From assembly GCA_900554715.1 (NCBI GenBank), contig USIN01000122.1, positions 1 to 5,808 on the forward strand: DNA of 5,808 bases. Reading direction: 5' to 3'. Within the stretch, counting starts at the first letter, position 1. Each line of letters opens with the position of its first letter. This document shows positions 1-4,717 of this stretch, piece after piece. A program made the position numbers and the translations under genes. The notes under the pieces were generated by a model that did no database searches, was not told the origin of the DNA, and saw only the letters and a list, made by a program, of their open reading frames with translations. The DNA is from an uncultured Bacteroidales bacterium. Its GTDB lineage: Bacteria; Bacteroidota; Bacteroidia; Bacteroidales; Muribaculaceae.

Positions 1-1
1 C

Positions 2-490
2 CACCTCCAAGCCAATCTGCGTGTCGCCAACAAGAACAAGGAAGTTTATATCAGCCAGTTCCTGTCGTTATGCTCTATATATATGGACAAACTAAATCAG
101 TTCTGCAAACTGGCCAACCGCAAGATTTCGGCCGGCAAGGTCGACGATCTCTACCGTCTGACCAAATCGGGCAAATTCATCGAAGAGCAGAGCAGCGAGT
201 TCTATGACATATTCGACAACGCCTTTCTGCACCTCTATCCGGGTTTTGTCGGTGAAGTCAACAAACTGCTAAAACCCGACTGTCAGATTGAACTCAAAGA
301 GGGAGAAATGCTCAACACCGATCTGAGGATACTCGCTTTCATGCGCCTCGGCATAGAAGACAGCTCGCGCATAGCCCAGGTGCTCAACTACTCGCTCAAC
401 ACTATATATGCCTATCGCAACCGAATGAAAGCCCGCGCAGTAGACCGGGAAACCTTTGAAAAAGACATAATGAATATCGGCGACGACTGA
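2..490 (+). CDS. DUF6377-like transcriptional regulator, C-terminal part (5' end outside window)
   Basis: The frame is open from base 2 of the window, so the ATG at 83 is internal and only the last 162 residues are seen. The opening residues run HLQANLRVANKNKEVYISQF, followed by a helical stretch around FLSLCSIYMDKLNQF. The end, about fragment residues 107-144 (DLRILAFMRLGIEDSSRIAQ, then VLNYSLNTIYAYRNRMKARA), reads like a LuxR-type helix-turn-helix: a short helix, a turn and a recognition helix with an NTIYAYRNR core. This arrangement matches the C-terminal half of Bacteroidetes DUF6377 proteins. Those are known as membrane-anchored regulators with an N-terminal TPR/sensor part, a transmembrane helix and a coiled coil before the HTH. 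The sensor half is not visible, so the signal and target genes cannot be stated. No obvious terminator directly follows the stop; the next strong hairpin is about 270 bases downstream. Recognition is by recalled family pattern only. Confidence 0.8.
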   Translation, partial: HLQANLRVANKNKEVYISQFLSLCSIYMDKLNQFCKLANRKISAGKVDDLYRLTKSGKFIEEQSSEFYDIFDNAFLHLYPGFVGEVNKLLKPDCQIELKEGEMLNTDLRILAFMRLGIEDSSRIAQVLNYSLNTIYAYRNRMKARAVDRETFEKDIMNIGDD

Positions 491-592
491 TTGACAGCTT
501 ATATTTCACACACCTTAATTTACATTAAATCGACTGATAATCAGCTATTTAAAATTTATATTCATTTATATTTACTGATATTGACACTATAC

Positions 593-619
593 AGCGCGAA
601 CAATTCGATGTTTCGCGCT
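593..619. repeat. 8-bp inverted repeat next to a -7-like box
   Basis: The arms AGCGCGAA (593-600) and TTCGCGCT (612-619) are perfect complements separated by 11 bases. The GC-rich arms stand out in very AT-rich surroundings. The right arm abuts the TAACTTTGC box at 620-628. The dyad could be an operator lying in the promoter spacer, or a hairpin ending the upstream gene, although no T tract follows it. The choice between these is not decided by the sequence. Confidence 0.45.
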
Positions 620-630
620 TAACTTTGCAT

Positions 631-796
631 CCGTTAATGCCTGAGTAATGATTTACAACATTAATTTTTAGGGTTAGTATAGTTGTTAATCTCATATCAA
701 GATTAAAAAATGTGTTTTATGTTAGTTATGTAATTGTTTTAAGTCATTAAAACGCAACAGGGTGTCTTCGTGAGAAGCCGCCCTGCTTTGTTTTTG
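631..796 (+). ncRNA. Candidate small RNA between a -7-like box and a terminator
   Basis: A TAACTTTGC box at 620-628 would start transcription near 631-635, and a strong intrinsic terminator sits at 758-796. This would give a transcript of roughly 165 bases. No ORF beyond about ten codons lies between them. One AT-rich hairpin, TTAATCT with AGATTAA separated by 7 bases, is visible around 690-711. Against the idea, no TTTG -33 box is present at the usual 19-21 base distance, and the body is AT-rich with little structure. The terminator may instead end a long 3' untranslated region of the upstream regulator gene. This is an inference from signal spacing; I recognise no known RNA family here. Confidence 0.25.
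758..796 (+). terminator. Intrinsic terminator (GTGA-loop hairpin plus T-rich tail)
   Basis: The left arm CAGGGTGTCTTC (758-769) pairs with GAAGCCGCCCTG (774-785) around a GTGA tetraloop: 11 of 12 positions pair, including one G-T wobble and one T-C mismatch. The stem is followed by CTTTGTTTTT. It would stop transcription arriving from the left, insulating the gene that starts at 825. The T-rich tail also contains the TTTG -33 box of that gene's promoter, so the terminator and the next promoter overlap. Confidence 0.7.
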
Positions 797-818
797 GGCA
801 GATAATGACTAACTTTGC
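787..818 (+). promoter_or_regulatory. Bacteroidetes-type promoter of the ATP-grasp-like gene
   Basis: TTTG at 787-790 and TAACTTTG at 810-817 are separated by exactly 19 bases, a full match to the Bacteroidetes housekeeping consensus (-33 TTTG, -7 TAnnTTTG). A start site a few bases after the -7 box would fall at about 821-825, on or just before the ATG at 825. The message would then be leaderless or carry only a few untranslated bases, with no room for a ribosome binding site. Confidence 0.75.
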
Positions 819-824
819 CTCATT

Positions 825-1944
825 ATGGCATCATTACACCTTTTCAATCCCGACAACGACATAGCGCTCGCGCGCGACGTCGACAACTTTACAGCACCGA
901 CAGCCGCCCGCGACATCAGACATGCGGGTTCAACACTGCCGATGTGGTATGGCACTCCCGGCGACCGCATCATTGCCCGAGGTGTCAGTGCCCGCTGGTA
1001 TGACAGCGTCGAAAAGCTCTTCTCGACCGGCATCGACGTCATAGGCGACAGCAGCCCCGACACCTTCATACCATCGCCATGGGGCTGGTCTAAAGCTTCG
1101 AGACGCGATTTCATCAGACTCGGCATGGCCCCCGCCCTCCTCCCCGACGACAGCACTCTCGACCGGCTGAGGATGCTCTCACACCGCCGCACAGCCATCT
1201 CTGTCGTCAGATGTCTTGAAGAGAGGCTGCCATTTGCCATAGCAACTCCTGCTGTCGAAGCGCGCGACGAAAAGCAAATTCGACAGAAACAATGCCGTCA
1301 TAGCCAAAGAACCCTGGTCGTGCTCAGGCCGCGGTATCATAGATTCCCGCAGTGTACCACCAAGACGAATGGCCGAACGCATGTTGTCTATCATACGCAA
1401 TCAAGGCTCTGTGATGCTCGAACACGCTTATGACAAGACTTGTGATTTCGCTATTCTGATAAATTGCAACGACGGCCGCGCCGTTTTCGAAGGCCTGTCG
1501 CTTTTTGACACGGGGGCCAACGGCGACTATCACGGCAATATACTCGACAGTAACGACCGCCTCGCCGACCGGATTGCCGTTCTCTGCGACCGCGGGCATC
1601 TTGACGCACTCGTCGACACACTCGCCGGCGTCATCGGACGGGAAATCGCCCCCCGCTATAACGGACCTGTCGGCGTCGACATGATTACCACCTCAGGCAA
1701 CGGGCAGCCCGAATTCGCGCTTGTCGAAATAAACCTGCGCATGACAATGGGTTTTGTAGCCCGACGGTTCCATGACAGATATATGGCCGAAGGTTCGACC
1801 GGGCGTTACAGCGTCACGCCACGACAAACCATCGTCTCGCCCCTACCCGACGCCGTCACCGACAGCCACCGCCTCGTCAGCGGCACTGTCACACTCAATC
1901 CCGAAGGCCGCTTCGCCTTCACCGTCGAAGCGATGGAGAAATGA
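825..1944 (+). pseudogene. ATP-grasp-like conserved hypothetical protein, split by a one-base frameshift
   Basis: Two reading frames together make one protein of about 372 residues. The first frame starts at ATG 825 (MASLHLFNPDNDIALARDVD) and shows a conserved Bacteroidales N-terminus with LHLFNPDNDIALA. The second frame, entered near 1270-1290 and ending at the TGA 1942-1944, carries the rest. Just after the switch it reads NNAVIAKEPWSCSGRGII (1288-1341), resembling the ATP-grasp nucleotide-binding loop (K followed by a Ser/Gly-rich turn). Later, GPVGVDMI and ALVEINLR (EINLR at 1726-1740) resemble the metal-binding E-x-N-x-R of that fold. One extra A in the run at 1270-1273 or at 1276-1278 would explain the shift. 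Removing one A from the second run gives ARDEKQFDRNNAVIAKEPW in a continuous frame. The substrate is unknown; ATP-grasp enzymes typically join a carboxylate to an amine or similar nucleophile. Whether this is a real mutation or a sequencing/assembly error cannot be told here. As written, translation would end at 1433 without the catalytic half. Confidence 0.75.
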
Positions 1945-2018
1945 CGATTTTTCGTCTGAATGATCGTTGATTAACATCTGCTTTTAACACTCGATTGTTC
2001 AACTATTAGATCTGAATG

Positions 2019-2051
2019 CTTGTTTTTGTAATACAATTGCATTAACTTTGC
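2019..2051 (+). promoter_or_regulatory. Promoter of the toxin-antitoxin operon
   Basis: TAACTTTG (2043-2050), followed by C, is a full -7 box. The best -33 partner is CTTG at 2019-2022, 20 bases upstream and one mismatch from TTTG. A TTTG at 2025-2028 is only 14 bases away, which is too close. Transcription would start near 2054-2058, leaving a leader of about 12-16 bases before the ATG at 2070. Confidence 0.65.
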
Positions 2052-2068
2052 AGTATAATATATTACAA
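2026..2068. promoter_or_regulatory. Candidate operator palindromes for antitoxin autorepression
   Basis: TTGTAATA (2026-2033) is the exact inverse complement of TATTACAA (2061-2068), so an 8-bp inverted repeat brackets the -7 box and ends one base before the start codon. Each side also holds its own local palindrome: TTGTA-A-TACAA (2026-2036) and TAATATATTA (2056-2065). Ribbon-helix-helix antitoxins bind paired short palindromes over their own promoter, so this fits conditional autoregulation. AT-rich DNA makes chance palindromes easier, which limits confidence. Confidence 0.5.
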
Positions 2069-2069
2069 T

Positions 2070-2327
2070 ATGGATATAGCACTTCCCAAAAAGAATCAGA
2101 GTTTTCGCTTATCGATTGAGCTTATCGAGCGTTTACGTCAGCTTGCAAAGCGCCAGAACCGAAGCCTCAATAATTATGTTGAGACAGTACTTCTTGACGC
2201 TGCATACAGCGAGCCCAATGACGTCACGCTTGCCGCAATGAAAGAGGCAGAAAGCGGCGCGCTGCGAAACGCCGCCCCACTTGATCTTTCTTCTGTCGAA
2301 GCTATGGAACGCTCTATGGGTTTATGA
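2070..2327 (+). CDS. Antitoxin, ribbon-helix-helix type, paired with a YafQ-like toxin
   Basis: This 85-residue protein begins with a basic strand and two helices typical of an Arc/MetJ ribbon-helix-helix DNA-binding domain: the strand QSFRLSI (about 10-16), helix IELIERLRQLAKRQN (16-30), the turn at NRS, and helix LNNYVETVLLDA (33-44). The second half (about 50-85, from PNDVTLAAMKEAESG to AMERSMGL) is acidic and probably wraps the toxin, as in many type II antitoxins. It should neutralise the downstream toxin and, as a dimer or with the toxin, repress the shared promoter. The ATG at 2070 is chosen because it sits just after a good promoter, and the RHH strand starts within ten residues of it. 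The stop overlaps the toxin start (ATGA), so translation is probably coupled. The exact antitoxin subfamily (RelB/DinJ-like or another RHH class) is not certain. Confidence 0.85.
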   Translation: MDIALPKKNQSFRLSIELIERLRQLAKRQNRSLNNYVETVLLDAAYSEPNDVTLAAMKEAESGALRNAAPLDLSSVEAMERSMGL

Positions 2328-2596
2328 AAAAATTACATCCCTCTACTCAATACAAAAAGGACTATAAACGCTTTCGCAACAATCCCGTCAAGATTGCAAA
2401 GCTCATGGCCGTGCTCAATATGCTTCAGTCCGAAGTCCCAATCCCGGCTGAATATTCGCCACATATGCTTACAGGAAATTACGCCGGCCATATGGAGTGT
2501 CACATAGAGGGAGACTTCCTTCTTATCTGGTTTGACCCGGAGACAGATCAGATAGACCTCATTCGCCTTGGCTCACATTCTGAGTTATTCAGATAA
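2324..2596 (+). CDS. YafQ-family type II toxin, mRNA interferase (RelE superfamily)
   Basis: This 90-residue protein has the usual length for YafQ/RelE toxins, which cut mRNA on the ribosome. The sequence follows the family: a basic N-terminus with HPSTQYKKDYKRF, the core LTGNYAGHMECHIEGDFLLIW, and the C-terminal RLGSHSELF. Aligned by eye to E. coli YafQ, the active-site set is kept: His47 (H50), His60 (H63), Asp64 (D67), Arg81 (R83), His85 (H87) and Phe89 (F91). Phe65 replaces the Trp next to the aspartate (W68). The catalytic residues look intact, so the toxin is probably functional. Its ATG overlaps the antitoxin TGA by four bases, the standard antitoxin-first order. It ends 21 bases before the end of rsgA on the other strand, with no clear terminator between. 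I give no symbol because this is a family-level match, not proof of orthology. Confidence 0.88.
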   Translation: MKKLHPSTQYKKDYKRFRNNPVKIAKLMAVLNMLQSEVPIPAEYSPHMLTGNYAGHMECHIEGDFLLIWFDPETDQIDLIRLGSHSELFR

Positions 2597-2617
2597 CAGC
2601 TACTATTTATCAATAAC

Positions 2618-3574
2618 TTACCCGCCTTTGCCGTTGCGATATTTGTCTTCGTCTTCATCTTCGAGGATGCTGAGGTATGAGGCGTAGCGCGACGGGGCGA
2701 TGAGATTGTCTTCGAGAGCCTGACGGACGGCACAACCCGGCTCGTGAGTATGGGTGCAGTTGCCGAAGCGACAGTTCTGCGATATCTCGAAAAGCTCGGG
2801 GAAATAATGCGCGACCTCGTGTTTGTCGAAATCGACGGTGCCGAATCCTCTCACCCCCGGGGTGTCGATTATGCAACCGCCGTCATCACCGGGCAGATGG
2901 AACAGTTCCGAGAATGTCGTCGTGTGCATGCCTGTGCCATGCGACTGGGAGATCTCAGCCGTTTTCAGTCCAAGGCCGGGTATCAGAGCATTGATAAGCG
3001 TTGATTTGCCGACGCCTGAATTGCCCGAAAACAGTGTGACCTTGCCTTTGAGCAGCTGACGCAACTCATCGATGCCTTCGCCTGTGCGCGCCGAGACGAC
3101 GATGACTTTATAGCCTATCGAGCGATAGAGATATGTAACCGCGTCAAGATATTCGCGGTCGTCGCCGCCAGTCAGAATATCGGCCTTGTTTATCGCAAGC
3201 ACGGCCTCGACATCATAGGCCCTCGCCGTGGCGAGAAACCGGTCGATAAATGTGGTTGATGTCACAGGTTCGGCAAGCGTGACGACAAGCAATGCAAGAT
3301 CGATGTTGGCGGCTATGATGTGACTCTCCTTGGAAAGATTGCTTGCCCGGCGAATTATATAGTTTCTACGTGGATGTATCGCCGTGATATATGCCGGGGT
3401 ATCATCGCTGTCAGGCATACAGAACGTGACGATGTCACCGACGGCCACAGGATTGGTCGTGCGGATGCCTTTGATTCTGAAACTGCCTTTGACCTTACAG
3501 TTGACGGGAGCACTGCCGTCTGACGGCTCCACAACATAGAACGAACCTGTATTTCTGACTACTCTTCCTTCCAT
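2618..3574 (-). CDS. rsgA: Ribosome small subunit-dependent GTPase A (RsgA/YjeQ)
   Basis: RsgA is a GTPase that acts late in 30S subunit maturation and is stimulated by the 30S particle. The 318-residue product has the full family layout. An N-terminal OB-fold (about 1-70) is followed by a circularly permuted GTPase domain, with G4 NKAD (129-132) and G5 SAR (161-163) before the P-loop GNSGVGKS (184-191), then the threonine-rich G2 region near 217-220 and G3 DTPG (237-240). A C-terminal zinc site follows with C268-x4-C273-x-H275-x5-C281. All key residues are present and the length is normal. The tail is acidic (EDEDEDK) and then ends GKGG. The ATG at 3574 is the natural start, giving a complete OB strand (EGRVVRNTGSFYVV). 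A TAAATTTA at 3600-3593 on this strand may be a weak -7 box, but no -33 partner is evident. It faces the toxin gene tail to tail and the winged-helix gene head to head. Confidence 0.96.
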   Translation of the reverse strand: MEGRVVRNTGSFYVVEPSDGSAPVNCKVKGSFRIKGIRTTNPVAVGDIVTFCMPDSDDTPAYITAIHPRRNYIIRRASNLSKESHIIAANIDLALLVVTLAEPVTSTTFIDRFLATARAYDVEAVLAINKADILTGGDDREYLDAVTYLYRSIGYKVIVVSARTGEGIDELRQLLKGKVTLFSGNSGVGKSTLINALIPGLGLKTAEISQSHGTGMHTTTFSELFHLPGDDGGCIIDTPGVRGFGTVDFDKHEVAHYFPELFEISQNCRFGNCTHTHEPGCAVRQALEDNLIAPSRYASYLSILEDEDEDKYRNGKGG

Positions 3575-3740
3575 TAACGCTATATTTTGAAGTAAATTTA
3601 CAACTTTAACACCGATTTTGACCTAAAATATGGCCTCAAATTTTTAACTGCTCTTTTTTTGTAATATTTTTAACACACATTATCCATTAGTGTCCAGGCA
3701 TTTAATCCTTGAAAAACATTTTAGCCTATATTTTGTTTTT

Positions 3741-3777
3741 AATTTAAAACAATTAATTATAACATAATTGTTAAATT
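3741..3777. repeat. Imperfect inverted repeat over the winged-helix gene promoter
   Basis: AATTTAA and CAATTA on the left (3741-3747 and 3750-3755, with AA between them) pair with TAATTG plus TTAAATT on the right (3765-3777). This gives 13 paired positions with a two-base bulge and a 9-base centre. The right arm runs into the -7 box TAAATTTG (3772-3779), so a protein bound here would block transcription. The whole region is strongly AT-rich, so chance is a real alternative. Confidence 0.35.
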
Positions 3778-3780
3778 TGC
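3772..3780 (+). promoter_or_regulatory. -7 box of the winged-helix gene promoter
   Basis: TAAATTTG followed by C matches the TAnnTTTG -7 consensus. No TTTG lies 19-21 bases upstream, so the -33 element is weak or replaced by an activator. A start near 3783-3787 would give a leader of about 56-60 bases. That leader is A-rich just before the ATG (AACAAATAAAAACAAAGAAA), as is common at Bacteroidetes translation starts. It also includes a small GTTAG-T-CTAAC palindrome at 3815-3825. Confidence 0.5.
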
Positions 3781-3842
3781 AGCAGAACAAGCACACGCAA
3801 CTCAAGCAATCAACGTTAGTCTAACAAATAAAAACAAAGAAA

Positions 3843-4061
3843 ATGAACTTAGAAATTATTGGCACAAACGCCGGAACAGTATGGGTGGCCCTCAATGACG
3901 CACAGGCTCTCGGAGTCAAACAGCTCAAAAAAATAACCAAGCTGAAAGACAAAGAAGTCTACGCAGCTCTCGGCTGGCTCGCCCGCGAAGGTAAAATCGC
4001 TATCGAACCCGACCCCGCTGACGAAAAAGAACTTGTCGTATCTCTCGTTTCAAACGATTAA
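3843..4061 (+). CDS. Small winged helix-turn-helix protein, DUF2582 type
   Basis: This 72-residue protein consists of essentially one winged-helix fold. A first helix region (GTVWVALNDAQALGVKQLKKI) is followed by the likely recognition helix (LKDKEVYAALGWLAREGKIA) and a short beta wing (IAIEPDPADEKELVVSLV). It matches my recollection of the Bacteroidetes DUF2582 winged-helix family. Its DNA or protein partner is unknown, and no effector domain is present. It is a single-gene unit with its own -7 box and leader upstream and a strong terminator 20 bases past its stop. That arrangement suggests independent expression of a small abundant protein. The ATG at 3843 is preceded by an A-rich tract rather than a Shine-Dalgarno sequence and gives the full fold. 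Confidence 0.85.
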   Translation: MNLEIIGTNAGTVWVALNDAQALGVKQLKKITKLKDKEVYAALGWLAREGKIAIEPDPADEKELVVSLVSND

Positions 4062-4081
4062 GATATATAAAAACTTAACAG

Positions 4082-4126
4082 ACAGCCACGCTCCCATATC
4101 GCAGAGGGCGTGGCTGTTTATTTTAT
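4082..4126 (+). terminator. Strong intrinsic terminator, possibly bidirectional
   Basis: ACAGCCACGCTC (4082-4093) pairs with GGGCGTGGCTGT (4106-4117) through 12 positions, including one G-T wobble, around a 12-base loop. TTATTTTAT follows. It ends the winged-helix gene. On the minus strand the same stem is followed, after a short gap, by a weaker T run (TGTTAAGTTTTT), so it may also stop transcripts from the permease gene ending at 4139. Confidence 0.88.
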
Positions 4127-4138
4127 GCAGACGAGCTC

Positions 4139-4717
4139 TTAGTCCTGCGCGGCCATCAGCTTCAGCCATTTGCGGTAACCAAACAATGCGATGACCGTAT
4201 AAACGGCATAAAGAACAGCATAGAACGGTATCTGCTTGTAGATATACAGACCGACGCAGACTATATCGACAACAAACCACACTATCCACTGCTCGACGTA
4301 CTTGCGGGCGAGCATCCACAGTCCCACGATACTTAAAGCGGTGGTAAAGGCGTCATACCACGGCACAGTGCTGTTTGTATAATTGTCAAGTCCCAGGGCC
4401 AAAGCGACGAATATGATACCGAAAATCATCACCGCCGGCAGATAAAAGCGCCCGGGCATCCGGCTTATGGGCAGCTGCCGCGACTTTTTCTTCCTTAGGT
4501 TGAACGACCAGCAGACATAGCCATAGACAGCGATAGCGAGATAGTAGATGTTTATGCCGAAGTCGGCATAAAGTCCGGCCCTGTAATAGACCCACAGCGA
4601 AAACACCGGCATAATGACGCTCATGAGCCACACCAGGCGGTTGGCGTGATACTCAAAGTAGAGATACGCCAGTCCGACCAGAAAGCCGATGATTTCTATT
4701 ATCTTGTCTAAATCCAT
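4139..4717 (-). CDS. PnuC/PnuT-like vitamin permease (probable thiamine or nicotinamide riboside uptake)
   Basis: This 192-residue integral membrane protein has about seven hydrophobic segments (near residues 5-22, 27-46, 55-70, 92-110, 121-137, 143-160 and 164-181). That matches the PnuC fold of facilitative vitamin transporters, which rely on phosphorylation of the substrate inside the cell. Family-like motifs are N56-IYYLAIAVYGYVCW and the W144-x2-W147-x3-D151 stretch leading into GLYIYK. A basic loop (RKKKSR, 75-80) is probably cytoplasmic. Sequence alone does not separate the nicotinamide riboside (PnuC) and thiamine (PnuT) branches. The receptor gene directly upstream favours PnuT, because OMP-pnuT operons under TPP riboswitches are an established Bacteroidetes thiamine arrangement. 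The start codon shares one base with the receptor stop (TGATG), indicating translational coupling. No thiamine pyrophosphokinase gene follows, since the operon ends here. Confidence 0.85.
   Translation of the reverse strand: MDLDKIIEIIGFLVGLAYLYFEYHANRLVWLMSVIMPVFSLWVYYRAGLYADFGINIYYLAIAVYGYVCWSFNLRKKKSRQLPISRMPGRFYLPAVMIFGIIFVALALGLDNYTNSTVPWYDAFTTALSIVGLWMLARKYVEQWIVWFVVDIVCVGLYIYKQIPFYAVLYAVYTVIALFGYRKWLKLMAAQD

Larger units (their letters stand above)
491..824. other. AT-rich intergenic region with regulatory structure
   Basis: This 334-base spacer has no ORF of convincing length or composition; the short ATG frames inside it stop after a few codons. From left to right it holds a small CTGAT-A-ATCAG palindrome (534-544), an 8-bp dyad (593-600 / 612-619), a TAACTTTGC box (620-628), a TTAATCT/AGATTAA hairpin around 690-711, a strong hairpin with a T-rich tail (758-796), and the promoter of the next gene (787-818). 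The sharp fall in GC relative to the flanking genes marks it as non-coding. Confidence 0.7.
3575..3842. other. AT-rich divergent spacer between rsgA and the winged-helix gene
   Basis: This 268-base spacer holds start signals for both flanking genes: a weak TAAATTTA on the minus strand at 3600-3593 for rsgA, and the plus-strand -7 box at 3772-3779 with its inverted repeat. The middle part (about 3640-3740) contains long T runs and no dyad or ORF that I can support. Confidence 0.6.

Noticed and set aside
83..85. ATG at 83 as the start of a 135-residue gene
   Set aside because: The frame is open to the window edge with fitting sequence upstream, so this ATG is an internal methionine of a longer protein.
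534..544. CTGAT-A-ATCAG palindrome as terminator of the DUF6377-like gene
   Set aside because: The stem is five base pairs, too weak for a terminator, and it lacks a convincing T run directly after it.
809..1240. Minus-strand 143-codon open frame opposite the ATP-grasp-like gene, with other short frames at 815-1003, 1179-1400 and 1324-1599
   Set aside because: Their translations are Arg/Ser-rich or low in recognisable structure and lie antisense or out of frame to sequence with clear protein motifs. They are shadows of the real gene.
1369..1371. ATG at 1369 as the start of an independent 191-residue gene
   Set aside because: The ATP-grasp loop (K-E-P-W-S-x-S-G-R-G) is encoded in the same frame just upstream of this ATG, at about 1306-1335, so the natural protein extends further left and joins the 825 frame.
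2655..3059. Frames overlapping rsgA on both strands
   Set aside because: rsgA has every GTPase and zinc motif over this stretch; the other frames show no family features.
3590..3635. Full promoter for rsgA
   Set aside because: TAAATTTA at 3600-3593 deviates from TAnnTTTG at the last base and has no TTTG at the right distance, so I mention it only as a weak candidate.
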